Positions 1-7,106 are shown, counted from the first letter of the stretch. The stretch is DNA of 16,158 nucleotides from CALGLS01 sp964508085 (GCA_964508085.1 CAZDTI010000194.1:1-16158), one strand, 5' to 3'. The notes: generated by a model from the letters alone, not told the origin. Program-made: numbers and translations.

Positions 1-178
1 TGCATTCACAAACTTAGCTTTTTATGCTTCTTTTTTTACTAGTGATTCGCATGAGAGTCATGTTTATTATAATACATTCTGAATTTGAAAGAATGGCTAT
101 TACAAAAATAATAAGCAGGGCTTGTGTCAATCTAAAAGGGAAGTGGTTTAAGGCATTAAGAGATCAAGATTTCGATAA
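1..178. other. intergenic, no gene seen
   Basis: No convincing open reading frame or RNA gene is visible on either strand. The stretch is AT-rich. It lies downstream of the minus-strand sigma/anti-sigma pair and its gene neighbour to the left is outside the window. Confidence 0.6.
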
Positions 179-201
179 GAAATAAAAGATCACCGAAGTG
201 A
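179..201 (-). terminator. weak terminator-like hairpin after the anti-sigma gene
   Basis: On the minus strand, just past the stop codon of the gene ending at 207, the sequence reads TCAC-TTCG-GTGA followed by TCTTTTATTT. The loop is a UUCG tetraloop, which is unusually stable, but the stem is only 4 bp. It may end the sigma/anti-sigma transcript; the short stem keeps confidence low. Confidence 0.3.
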
Positions 202-206
202 AATAA

Positions 207-1181
207 TTATTTGATAGTATGAAGGCGGTCTAATAATATTTTTGCTTCTTTTTGTTTGGGGAAATATTTATCAGTAGCCAGTTTTTCGGCCAATGTTTCA
301 AAATCGCTTTTTGACTGTGCTCCTCGCGCAAGATAAGACAACAACAAATACCACTCTGCCTCTAATACGTCAGGAGCAAAGTCATTTTCAGCTACAGCTT
401 GAAAGTACGTAATAGAATTGTTGTAGTTTTCCAACTTAAAATTGATGTGACCTCGCAAATACTGAACAGTACTTTCTTCATCTGGTTGGTAGGTGCCTAG
501 AAGTGTCCCTGCATCTTGATATCGTTTTTCACCAAAAGCAATAGCAGCCTTTTCAAAAGATGTTTTTTTAGTATCTGTTTTCTCAGATTTAATTGTAGAG
601 ACTAAATGATCCGGCTCCTTATAATTGCCTAAAGCCAACAGTCTGTAAGGGTCTTCTTTTTTCTGTGGAATAACCTTATTTGTAGAAGGTTTTTCAATAT
701 TTATTTTCTCTTCTTTTTGAGATTCCTTTGCCTCTGCATAGTCAATATTAGGTTTTTTCTCAAGAGGCTTTGTCTCCTCTTTCTGGTCAAGAGGAGGAGC
801 TGTCTCTTCTTTCGGCTCAATATCTGGAGACTCGGGAATAACATCAGGTTGAGTAGGGCGGAATAGAAACCAAAAGAGACCACTAAACAACACTGCTCCG
901 ATTACCCACCAGATCCAGCTTGTTGATTTTGCAAGATCAGTACCAATGGTTTTATTGTCAAAAGGATTTGGAGGAGGCGTATGATCCCAACTCTTCATTT
1001 TAGACTGTAAGTCTGTTTCAAGCATACGATCCATCGCATGATGTTCTAGCTGCTGAAGCTTCACCTCATTAGCGAGTTCTTCATTTTTGGCCAATACTTT
1101 TTCGAAAGCAGCAGTCTCTTCTTTTGAAAGCTGACCAGTGAGGTAAGCTTCAATTTCTCTATGTTTAGGATGCTTATACAT
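207..1181 (-). CDS. membrane-anchored putative anti-sigma factor with TPR-like C-terminus
   Basis: This 324-residue protein has an N-terminal cytoplasmic segment (about 1-85) with the E-A-Y-L-x-G-x-L-S-x-E-E pattern seen in anti-sigma factors. One transmembrane helix follows at about 88-108 (rich in W, I, V, L, F), then a Pro/Glu/Lys-rich low-complexity linker (about 110-190), and a helical TPR-like C-terminal region (about 205-320). It has no HxxxCxxC zinc site, so it would not be a ZAS-type protein. The start codon overlaps the end of the sigma gene by 8 bases (ATGTATAA), which implies translational coupling. The likely role is to hold the adjacent sigma factor at the inner membrane, with the TPR part in the periplasm. 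The role is inferred from gene order and architecture, as the N-terminal domain is too divergent to assign firmly. The same TM plus TPR layout appears in the gene at 12177-12932. Confidence 0.75.
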   Translation of the reverse strand: MYKHPKHREIEAYLTGQLSKEETAAFEKVLAKNEELANEVKLQQLEHHAMDRMLETDLQSKMKSWDHTPPPNPFDNKTIGTDLAKSTSWIWWVIGAVLFSGLFWFLFRPTQPDVIPESPDIEPKEETAPPLDQKEETKPLEKKPNIDYAEAKESQKEEKINIEKPSTNKVIPQKKEDPYRLLALGNYKEPDHLVSTIKSEKTDTKKTSFEKAAIAFGEKRYQDAGTLLGTYQPDEESTVQYLRGHINFKLENYNNSITYFQAVAENDFAPDVLEAEWYLLLSYLARGAQSKSDFETLAEKLATDKYFPKQKEAKILLDRLHTIK

Positions 1182-1770
1182 TACGCAAATTGATATTTAG
1201 TGCTTTCAACAATGAAGGATTATTTAAGAATACTTTCCGGAGGCGTTCTCGACATCTATACGCCTGCTTCTTGGCCATATTGGAACTGCTAAAGTCCATT
1301 AGCGAAGTGATTTCTTTCATAGAGTAATCCAGTTTGTATAATTGAAGCAGTTGCTGGCATTGGCTGCCTAACTTGTTGATGGCTTTATCTAAAAGTATTT
1401 TTTCCTCTGATTGAAAAATTTGTGCGTCGACACTTTCTACCGTTCCTTCGATTTGGTTAGGTTCTAGCTCTGTCCAAACTTTATTTTTCCTGCGAAAAGT
1501 AATCCAGTGCCATTTGGCTATGGCGAAAAAATAAGTATTAAGCGTACTTTGTCCATTGAACTTCCCTTGCCTTAGGTTTCGATCAAAAATGCAAATGCTT
1601 TCTTGGAAAATATCTTTCCCATCCTCTTCTGTACCGCCTTGTTTTTTTACATACTGAATGACGCTATTCCTAAGAAGGGCATCATTGTAAAACTGGTAAA
1701 TCCCCCAGTCTCGTTGCCTGGGGTCTCCACTTAGAATTGCTGCAAGTAGTTGTTCGTCAGTTATCTTCAT
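1174..1770 (-). CDS. ECF-type RNA polymerase sigma factor
   Basis: This 198-residue protein has a region 2-like N-terminal half (about 25-95). It includes D-I-F-Q-E-S-I-x-I-F (53-62), the divergent version of the DLVQE core-binding motif, and the aromatic-rich Y-F-F-A-I-A-K-W-x-W segment (80-89), which matches the promoter-melting helix. A region 4-like helix-turn-helix spans about 125-180: L-x-Q-L-Y-K-L-D-Y-S-M-K-E-I, then the recognition helix around A-K-K-Q-A-Y-R-C-R-E-R-L. The family recruits core RNA polymerase to stress or envelope promoters. It is the first gene of a two-gene operon with the membrane protein it overlaps. A possible -7 element lies about 70 bases upstream. The sequence is divergent from typical ECF sigmas, so the target group is unknown. 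Confidence 0.85.
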   Translation of the reverse strand: MKITDEQLLAAILSGDPRQRDWGIYQFYNDALLRNSVIQYVKKQGGTEEDGKDIFQESICIFDRNLRQGKFNGQSTLNTYFFAIAKWHWITFRRKNKVWTELEPNQIEGTVESVDAQIFQSEEKILLDKAINKLGSQCQQLLQLYKLDYSMKEITSLMDFSSSNMAKKQAYRCRERLRKVFLNNPSLLKALNINLRNV

Positions 1771-1837
1771 CTCATTAATGTTGGATTTTTGTGATTGGTA
1801 CCCAACAGGATTGTAAAAATATTAAAAAGAATAGAAA

Positions 1838-1845
1838 CGAAGGTA
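1838..1845 (-). promoter_or_regulatory. possible -7 element for the first sigma gene
   Basis: The minus strand reads TACCTTCG, one mismatch from the Bacteroidota -7 consensus TAnnTTTG, about 68 bases before the sigma start codon. No good -33 TTTG is present at the usual spacing. The third sigma gene has TACCTTAG in the equivalent place. Confidence 0.3.
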
Positions 1846-1982
1846 TAGTATGGTCTGATGATTAAGTGAAGGGTGATGAGGTCATTAAGGAGAAGTGTTT
1901 TAATTGAGTTTCCCTCTCTGTTTCTTATGCGCTATTTGTAAGTCGGGTACAGATTCTTAGCAGAATCAAAGATTGGATATTT

Positions 1983-2657
1983 CTAACGAAATAGAGAACT
2001 TTTTCCCATTCCAGGCCTACCTCCAATGATTACAAGGTCTCCTTTTTCAGCTCCATCAATAGCCTCATCGATAACCTTTAAATTGAATAAGGGAAGTACT
2101 TCCTTATTCTTAATCGCTTCTATTTGCCTTATTAAATTAAGTCCAATAGTTAGTAAACTCCTAGAGCTGGCCTTTTGTAGCTCGTCACTTATATTCGTAA
2201 GTTTCAATATCACGTTAGGGATTAACTCTAGAGCATCAGTAGGGAAGCCCATTGCCTCTTTCATACCCCGACTGCATACTTTTAATGCTTCTCTTTTTGC
2301 CCAATTTTGTAATAATATCATAATATGATATTCTAGATTGGCAGAAGAAGCAACACGGTTTGTGAATTCAATAAAGCAATTCGGGGCTCCTATCTTTTCT
2401 AAAATATTAGCTTTTCTACAGGCATCAGTAAGCGTTGTTAAATCTATAGGAATAGATTTTTCATATAGTGAAAACATTACTGTATATATCAGTTGATGGT
2501 GACTGCTAAGAAACATTGCCGGTTTGATCATGCTAGTGACTAAGTGCATCGCTTCAGAATCAATCAGAATTGTCCCTAAAATTCGCTCCTCCATTTCAAT
2601 CGTGGTCGTTTCCGCCAAAGTCAATTCGTTATTTCCAAGAGTTAAGAGTTTAGTCAT
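1983..2657 (-). pseudogene. truncated replicative DNA helicase, DnaB type
   Basis: The 224-residue reading frame matches the N-terminal half of DnaB helicases. It starts with E-x-x-I-L-G-T-I-L-I-D-S-E-A (26-39) and the helical primase-interaction domain, passes through the linker, and enters the RecA-fold at G-D-L-V-I-I-G-G-R-P-G-M-G-K-S-S (about 206-221), a normal Walker A (P-loop). It then ends in L-F-R and a stop. Full-length DnaB proteins are about 450-500 residues, so the Walker B, H4 and arginine-finger parts are all missing. The other two frames downstream (1983-1780) show no continuation, so a deletion fits better than a simple frameshift. Without the ATPase core it cannot be an active helicase. 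It differs from a chromosomal dnaB in being the last gene of a small replication cassette, so a plasmid, phage or integrative-element origin is likely. Confidence 0.8.
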
Positions 2658-2691
2658 AATTTTTTATTTAGATTAAGCATCTTCTTTAAGT

Positions 2692-3078
2692 TTATTGAAT
2701 CATTCTTTTCATTCTTGTTAGTCGTTTGTTAGCTTCCGATTTATCTGTTAGTTTAGATTTTTGATAATCTGCCCATTTACAGATAGTTATGAGCGTATTA
2801 TTAGGCGAACCTTCGGTTGTTAGAAATCCAAGTTTTGTAAATCTTTTTAATACGGTTCTAACGTTTTGTATTGAAATACCTTTCCCGCATTTCTCTACAA
2901 TCGAATCAACTGAAGTTATCTTTTGACCTGGCTGACATCAATATGGTTTTCCTTTGAACTCCCATTCTTTTTCGGTATGATTTACCATTGACATTATCGT
3001 CATTAAAATTTTACATTGTTCAGGAGTCGATTTAATCCAAATATGCGAATCGTAAAGACTCCTATATGCTTTAACCAT
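2692..3078 (-). pseudogene. phage/plasmid replication initiator-like winged-helix protein, interrupted by TGA
   Basis: Read on the minus strand from the ATG at 3078, the frame gives 46 residues including Y-R-S-L-Y-D-S-H-I-W. It then meets an in-frame TGA at 2940-2938 and continues in the same frame for 81 more codons to TAA at 2694-2692. The continuation contains P-G-Q-K-I-T-S-V-D-S-I, then I-Q-N-V-R-T-V-L-K-R-F and L-I-T-I-C-K-W-A-D-Y-Q. The order 'R.L.DS.IW', 'GQ.iTS', 'vRt.Lk' and 'itI.nW..Yq' is typical of replication-organiser proteins with a winged-helix N-terminus in phages and integrative elements. Because the frame on both sides of the stop is intact, a single substitution inactivated the gene fairly recently. 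It lies 34 bases before the truncated dnaB gene and 34 bases after the HTH gene, so the three formed one cassette. Confidence 0.7.
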
Positions 3079-3112
3079 CCTTTTGATTTATCAAGATCCA
3101 TAGGTTTAATTA

Positions 3113-3397
3113 TTACGATTGAGCTTGTTCAGAAAGAAAGTCTAAAAATTCACCTAAATGGAAGCGAACTACACTGTCGAAGTAATAGATCTTCACTTTT
3201 TTCGCTCTCCGCCAATTATTTATCGTACTCAATGACACTCCCGCAATTTTCGAAGCAGTTTTTTTGTCTATATATCGATCTCTATCTTCAGAAACTGATA
3301 TCTGTTCATTAAGTGCTTTCACTTCTTGCTGAAGGTTCAGTAGCGTTTTTTTGTTTTCAAGCAATAGATTGCTAAGCCCGTCAAATGGATTTTCCAT
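3113..3397 (-). CDS. helix-turn-helix excisionase-like DNA-binding protein
   Basis: This 94-residue protein has an N-terminal coiled-coil-like segment (about 11-35, leucines at heptad spacing). A helix-turn-helix follows: Y-I-D-K-K-T-A-S-K-I-A-G-V-S-L-S-T-I-N-N-W (42-62), then a basic R-R-A-K-K segment and Y-Y-F-D-x-x-V-R-F-H (71-80). The pattern matches the MerR-like/HTH_17 excisionase and 'helix-turn-helix domain-containing' proteins that sit beside integrases and replication genes in Bacteroidota mobile elements. It heads the three-gene minus-strand cassette. The frame is intact, but its neighbours are broken and no integrase is in the window, so it may be a functionless leftover. The exact DNA target is unknown. 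Confidence 0.75.
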   Translation of the reverse strand: MENPFDGLSNLLLENKKTLLNLQQEVKALNEQISVSEDRDRYIDKKTASKIAGVSLSTINNWRRAKKVKIYYFDSVVRFHLGEFLDFLSEQAQS

Positions 3398-4094
3398 CTC
3401 AGATTAAATTTTAAAGGCCAAAAAATATTTGTTGTTTCGCTAAGACAAGGTGCTTTTGATAGTTTTAGTTTTCATGCCTTGTCGTAGATTGTTCAGTTGT
3501 ATTTACAAAGCAAATGTATAACAGATGTTGATAATATACAACCGGCGTATTTTTCTGTACTCGTGAATTTTAATTAGTTAATTAATAGAAAAATAAGTTA
3601 AAATTTTATTTTTATAATATGTTTTTGTAAGGCGAACTATTAAGGAAGAAGATTTTTGGAGTTTTTGTAGGTAGTTGTGTATTTGCTATTAGCGATAAAT
3701 TACTAGCAGAGTCGCACATCTAGAGCAGATTCTTAATGATTGAGATAAGGTGTGCCTCAGCTTGTTCAGAGGGCTAAGCCTGCTTGTACTATAAGTTCTT
3801 AGGAAATGCGGAATGCAAGGTTTGCTTTTAACATATCTGACAAAGTATGAGCAACTATAACATTGAATCAGATAGCACTGACTAGAACCGCTGCTGGATT
3901 GATAGGTGAAAAAGGGCCGGTCTGAAGAACACTTGTTCGATAATTGATCTAAAATAGAAAGAAGTAAATAAGAGAAGAAACGAATTACTGTGATTGGAAA
4001 ATGAAAGAAATTCTCTTAACTTCCACCAAAAGAACAAAAGGAGAATAATTAAAGGCAGAAAATTCAAAATTTATTGAAAAAACGACGCCTGCCG
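3398..4094. other. AT-rich gene-free stretch between mobile remnant and tRNA
   Basis: About 700 bases have no reading frame I can support. The only frame of note, at 3882-4067 on the minus strand, is a Phe/Leu/Ser-rich low-complexity translation and is probably chance. The position, between the decayed cassette and the tRNA gene, suggests degraded element DNA, but no remnant of a known gene is recognisable. Confidence 0.5.
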
Positions 4095-4131
4095 AAAAAA
4101 CCCACCTGCAATCATTTGATTATCAGATGGG
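4095..4131 (-). terminator. intrinsic terminator of the tRNA-Met transcript
   Basis: On the minus strand an 8-bp stem CCCATCTG/CAGGTGGG (one U-G pair) encloses an inner AATCA-AA-TGATT repeat and is followed directly by six T. It begins about 15 bases past the tRNA 3' end. Confidence 0.75.
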
Positions 4132-4145
4132 TATGATTTTATCAG

Positions 4146-4219
4146 TAGCGAGAGAGTGACTTGAACACTCGACCTCAGCATTATGAATGCTGCGCTCTAA
4201 CCAGCTGAGCTACCTCGCC
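4146..4219 (-). tRNA. tRNA-Met (anticodon CAT)
   Basis: On the minus strand a full cloverleaf of 74 nt can be drawn. The acceptor stem pairs GGCGAGG with TCTCGCT (G1-U72 and G7-U66 wobbles), with discriminator A. The D arm is GCTC/GAGC, the anticodon stem is CAGCA/TGCTG with loop TTCATAA giving anticodon CAT, and the T arm is GAGTG/CACTC around TTCAAGT. The 3' CCA is not encoded. Initiator tRNAs carry three G-C pairs at the base of the anticodon stem, which are absent here, so the elongator is favoured. A lysidine-modified tRNA-Ile(CAT) cannot be fully ruled out from sequence alone. The gene stands alone and is followed by its own terminator. Confidence 0.93.
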
Positions 4220-4339
4220 ATTTTTTTGGCTTTTTTGCTATTTAAACTAGCCTTTCTGCCAAAACGACTGCAAATATAAACCTTTTTCTAAAACTTGTAC
4301 GAAAAATCACCAGAGGATGAAAAAAAATATTTTGATTTA

Positions 4340-5512
4340 TTAATCCACCATAAAATTCCCAACAGCCATTCCCCTAATTCTGCCTACTTCTTCTACTATT
4401 TTCTCTGCACTACTCATTTGGAATGAAATCCGTTTTTTCCAAATTTCTTTCTTGTCATCATTTGCCCAGAAAATCTCTTGCTCCTCTTCATCTACATAAA
4501 TGAAAGATATTTCACCATTGATGGATTGTGCGTCTGACCTGATTTGCCCTGTCTCTGGATCCACGCTCCGAATTCCAAAGCTGGAATCTTGATCTTGTGC
4601 GAAAAAGAGTAAGCCCATTTTGTTGTCAAAGTCAATATCGTAGAAAGGACCGCCTGTAAGAAAAACCTTACTTATACTGTCTTTTTCTATTTGGTAAATG
4701 GTGTCACTCGCTATTTTAGTCCAGTATATAACATTGTTTACACGGTCGGTGGTAAGGTAGACGAAATCGGGAGTATCGATGGTTTCCGTGTAAATGTCAA
4801 TGGTAGTACCAGTGCCATTGTAAGCGCTTGTAGAGCGAATAAAAAATGCATCATCTTCAACGCCGGAAACGTAAGCTAGATCGTCTGCTGGATCTAGTGA
4901 AGTATCAAAGAAAACTCGATTACTTGAATTGTCTTGCGGAATAGCAATTTTTGAATCTGCATGATTAGGGAAGCTACTACTAAGCGAAGTTGAAGAAGCT
5001 GCGAATAATTTCTTTTGCTCGTTGTCATAATCCATTCCGCCTCCATTCTCGGGCAAACCAGCAGAATAAGGAATGGCGACATAATTTTCTGCTTGTGGAT
5101 TATCAATGACTTTTGTAATCATTCGAACATTTGTGCCGTCGGATTCAAAGAAAGAAAGTGCTCGGTCGGAATTCAGGTACGGATAATCTCTAATGGTAAC
5201 AGAGCCACCTTGTATGCAGTTATTGCTACCTTCCTCAGTTGCAAGGCTTATATCAAAATTACCGCTATTGAGCAAGTTGAAGGTATCTCTGACTCTTACA
5301 GAGGTAGTACCATCTACGGTCCATAAATAACTGTCAGCACTTTGTACGACTGCTTCAAGTCGAATACCTTCTGGTGCCATTCCGTCATGATATAAAAAGA
5401 CAGGGTACCAATCAGCTTGAACGATTTCGCAGTCCTTATCATCACAGGCCACAAAAAGAATAAATAGGAATACGATTGGTAGTAGATAAAATTTATTGAT
5501 ACGTTTATTCAT
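4340..5512 (-). CDS. probable surface lipoprotein with beta-propeller-like domain
   Basis: This 390-residue protein starts with a lysine/arginine-containing signal peptide and a hydrophobic run ending in F-V-A-C at Cys23, a lipoprotein cleavage site. Cys23 is followed by the acidic D-D-K-D, like the Bacteroidota lipoprotein export signal that directs lipoproteins to the outer surface. Residues about 30-110 resemble a PKD/Ig-like fold (S-Y-L-W-T-V-D-G-T near 61-69). The remainder has repeated short blades with Y-W-T or F-W-A followed by a D/N-x-x-x-I-W/Y pattern (N-V-I-Y-W-T-K-I-A-S-D-T-I-Y and E-I-F-W-A-N-D-D-K-K-E-I-W), similar to YWTD-type propellers. Specific ligand or enzymatic function is unknown. 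The gene appears monocistronic and diverges from the sigma gene at 5819. Confidence 0.75.
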   Translation of the reverse strand: MNKRINKFYLLPIVFLFILFVACDDKDCEIVQADWYPVFLYHDGMAPEGIRLEAVVQSADSYLWTVDGTTSVRVRDTFNLLNSGNFDISLATEEGSNNCIQGGSVTIRDYPYLNSDRALSFFESDGTNVRMITKVIDNPQAENYVAIPYSAGLPENGGGMDYDNEQKKLFAASSTSLSSSFPNHADSKIAIPQDNSSNRVFFDTSLDPADDLAYVSGVEDDAFFIRSTSAYNGTGTTIDIYTETIDTPDFVYLTTDRVNNVIYWTKIASDTIYQIEKDSISKVFLTGGPFYDIDFDNKMGLLFFAQDQDSSFGIRSVDPETGQIRSDAQSINGEISFIYVDEEEQEIFWANDDKKEIWKKRISFQMSSAEKIVEEVGRIRGMAVGNFMVD

Positions 5513-5645
5513 AACTCGTTTTTATATCACTGTTAGCTGACTTAAATCAAAAGCTTAAAAATAAGAAACCTTTATTAATCGGCTCATCTTAGGGGATCAA
5601 TTAACACATTATTGATTTTTAGAGCTGAAAAACGTTAATTTATTT

Positions 5646-5673
5646 CATTTGATAATGCATTGATTATCAAATG
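5646..5673. promoter_or_regulatory. 11-bp perfect inverted repeat in a divergent intergenic region
   Basis: CATTTGATAAT is followed after six bases by its exact reverse complement ATTATCAAATG. It lies in the 306-base gap between the minus-strand lipoprotein gene and the plus-strand sigma gene and has no T-tract, so it looks more like an operator than a terminator. A weak promoter-like TTGA and TAAATTT pair follows at 5682-5706 on the plus strand. The binding protein is unknown. Confidence 0.45.
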
Positions 5674-5818
5674 GTTACACTTGAACCCTTAAAAAAGATA
5701 AATTTAATCCACCTTTCGGAAACTTTTTTTGTCTTCTCCGGGTTTGTTCAAATGTTATTGCATCAATAAGAAAGCGATATTATTTTTTAACAGGGAAAAT
5801 CCTACTTTTATGTTACTT

Positions 5819-6400
5819 ATGACAGACAAGACGAACCAGGATCATTACGATAAAATCTTCGAGGAGGAGTTTTATCCCCATGCGGATGCCCTGTATACAT
5901 TCGCATACAATCTGACATACAATGATGCAGATGCTAATGATTTAGTACAGGAAACCTACATGAAGGCTTACCGAGCAATTGCGAGCTACCACCAAGGAAC
6001 GAACGCAAAAGCATGGCTTTTCAAGATTTTGAAGAATGCCTTCATCAATCACTACCGTAAGCGTAGCAGACGACCGAACAGAGTGGACTTTGAAGACATC
6101 GTAAACTACCAGAACCAAGAGGAAGGAACCAACCTCAGTGGGTATGTGGATTTACGAGAGGAATTGTACCAAAACATGATGGGCGACGAAATAACGATGG
6201 CCGTCAACTCACTTCCTGTCGATTTCCGAGTGGTGATCTTCTTATGCGATATAGAAGATTTCTCTTACGAGGAAATTTCAAAAATCGTTGACATTCCGAT
6301 CGGGACCGTACGATCCAGACTGCACAGAGGAAGAAATTTATTGAAGGGACAGTTGAGATCTTATGCGGAAGCTAATGGCTACACCGACAAGAGAAAATAA
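5819..6400 (+). CDS. ECF RNA polymerase sigma factor (RpoE/SigW-like)
   Basis: This is a 193-residue sigma factor from the ATG at 5819. Region 2 contains L-Y-T-F-A-Y-N-L-T, D-A-N-D-L-V-Q-E-T-Y-M-K-A-Y-R (38-52) and A-W-L-F-K-I-L-K-N-A-F-I-N (65-77). Region 4 contains L-P-V-D-F-R-V-V-I-F-L-C-D-I-E-D-F-S-Y-E-E-I-S (132-154) and the recognition helix I-G-T-V-R-S-R-L-H-R-G-R (161-172). It is a much more canonical ECF sigma than the other two in the window. An upstream in-frame ATG at 5810 adds only three residues, and a TTG at 5729 would add a segment unlike family members. The small gene at 6603 is its likely partner, but an intrinsic terminator separates the two. The family commonly handles envelope or oxidative stress; the target genes here are unknown. 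Confidence 0.93.
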   Translation: MTDKTNQDHYDKIFEEEFYPHADALYTFAYNLTYNDADANDLVQETYMKAYRAIASYHQGTNAKAWLFKILKNAFINHYRKRSRRPNRVDFEDIVNYQNQEEGTNLSGYVDLREELYQNMMGDEITMAVNSLPVDFRVVIFLCDIEDFSYEEISKIVDIPIGTVRSRLHRGRNLLKGQLRSYAEANGYTDKRK

Positions 6401-6412
6401 TGACCATTACTT

Positions 6413-6453
6413 ATGAGCCAATTTGTCCTACACGGAGGAATTGGCTCATTTTT
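6413..6453 (+). terminator. intrinsic terminator after the second sigma gene
   Basis: ATGAGCCAATT and AATTGGCTCAT form a perfect 11-bp stem, with an inner TCC/GGA pairing in the loop, followed by TTTTT. It sits 13 bases after the sigma stop codon and before the small downstream gene, so it either ends the sigma transcript or attenuates read-through. Confidence 0.8.
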
Positions 6454-6602
6454 ATAGATAGAATAGAAGATATTTATAGTCGAAACACTACCCAGAAATA
6501 CTAACTTAAAACAAGGATTAAAAAAAAAATTATTCACTTCGAGGCTCGACCAAACCTATAAAATTAACAGCGTTGACCAGCCTCATTCTAAAATTTCAGA
6601 CA

Positions 6603-6848
6603 ATGGGTAATCCACAAAATCATCAAGCACTCGTAGATAGAGTCAACATGTACCTAGATAACGAACTCAGTAAAGAGGCAGAACGTGAATTGTTGAGAGA
6701 ACTTAAGATGAACCCTATGTACCGAGAGGTACTGAGTAAAGAAAAATCCTTTAGAGATTTTATAAAAAGTAAAGTAGAACGACGTAAAGTTTCCCCTTCC
6801 TTGATACAGTCTATTAAAGACAAAATCCGTACTTCGACTCCTTCCTGA
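6603..6848 (+). CDS. small putative anti-sigma factor
   Basis: This 81-residue soluble protein starts at the ATG at 6603; a TTG 30 bases upstream is in frame but less likely. It has the layout of the N-terminal part of anti-sigma factors: V-N-M-Y-L-D-N-E-L-S-K-E-A-E-R-E-L-L-R-E-L (about 14-34), then charged helices ending in I-K-D-K-I-R. No cysteine is present, so the zinc-binding HxxxCxxC site typical of ZAS proteins is absent, and there is no membrane segment. The role is inferred from its place directly downstream of an ECF sigma gene and from the YLDxELS motif. An intrinsic terminator in the gap suggests that it also has a promoter of its own, or is expressed at a lower level than the sigma gene. 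Confidence 0.6.
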   Translation: MGNPQNHQALVDRVNMYLDNELSKEAERELLRELKMNPMYREVLSKEKSFRDFIKSKVERRKVSPSLIQSIKDKIRTSTPS

Positions 6849-6945
6849 GCCGAAGACCATATTATCCCTTTTTATTTGGTGTTTATTAATGGACGCTCGT
6901 TTGAGCCATCTTAGGACAAGGTCTGTACAAGAACCATTTTCAAAC

Positions 6946-7053
6946 TCAACCTCAAATTCGTCCGCTCAATGGCGGAGTACGCTCTTCGTGTGTTAAAGGA
7001 ATTGAGGATGAAGTTGAGGTCGCTTTTGAAGTTGCCTTTGCTTTTGAGGTTGA
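6946..7053. repeat. low-complexity TTGAGG-rich intergenic repeats with inverted arms
   Basis: TCAACCTCAAA at 6946-6956 is the exact reverse complement of TTTGAGGTTGA at 7043-7053. Between them the right half repeats TTGAGG, AAGTTGAGG and TTTTGAAGTTG units. The stretch lies between the small gene ending at 6848 and prfA, with no supported gene on either strand. It may be a degenerate intergenic repeat or a long imperfect hairpin. Confidence 0.45.
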
Positions 7054-7079
7054 AATTATTTTTTATGTCATACTTAAAG

Positions 7080-7087
7080 TACCTTTG
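7080..7087 (+). promoter_or_regulatory. -7 promoter element of prfA
   Basis: TACCTTTG matches the Bacteroidota -7 consensus TAnnTTTG exactly, 19 bases before the prfA start codon. That would give a leader of about 15 nt. No clear TTTG -33 element is at the usual distance. Confidence 0.6.
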
Positions 7088-7106
7088 CACCCTTAAATAA
7101 AAAGAA

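Larger units (their letters stand above)
1983..3397 (-). mobile_element. remnant of a mobile-element replication module
   Basis: Three co-oriented genes with short gaps (34 and 34 bases) encode an excisionase-like HTH protein, a replication-initiator-like protein and a DnaB-type helicase. This order is typical of phage or integrative-element replication cassettes. Two of the three are broken. The cassette lies on the 3' side of the tRNA-Met gene, the usual side for tRNA-targeted integration. No integrase, mobilisation gene or duplicated tRNA 3' end was found, so the boundaries are only those of the genes. Confidence 0.6.

Noticed and set aside
1950..3735. Direct repeat CAGATTCTTA at 1950-1959 and 3726-3735 flanking the mobile remnant, as possible attachment sites
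   Set aside because: Only ten bases are shared and the match does not extend on either side. In AT-rich DNA such a repeat over these distances can easily arise by chance.
3882..4067. 61-codon minus-strand frame with a Phe/Leu/Ser-rich translation
   Set aside because: Low-complexity composition from an A/G-rich plus strand, no family resemblance, no promoter; best read as chance.
3113..4219. tRNA-targeted integration proven by a duplicated tRNA 3' end
   Set aside because: No copy of the tRNA-Met 3' segment was found in 1771-4140, so integration at this tRNA remains only a positional suggestion.
5729..5818. N-terminal extension of the second sigma factor starting at a TTG
   Set aside because: The extra 30 residues do not resemble sigma factors, and good ATG starts follow at 5810 and 5819.
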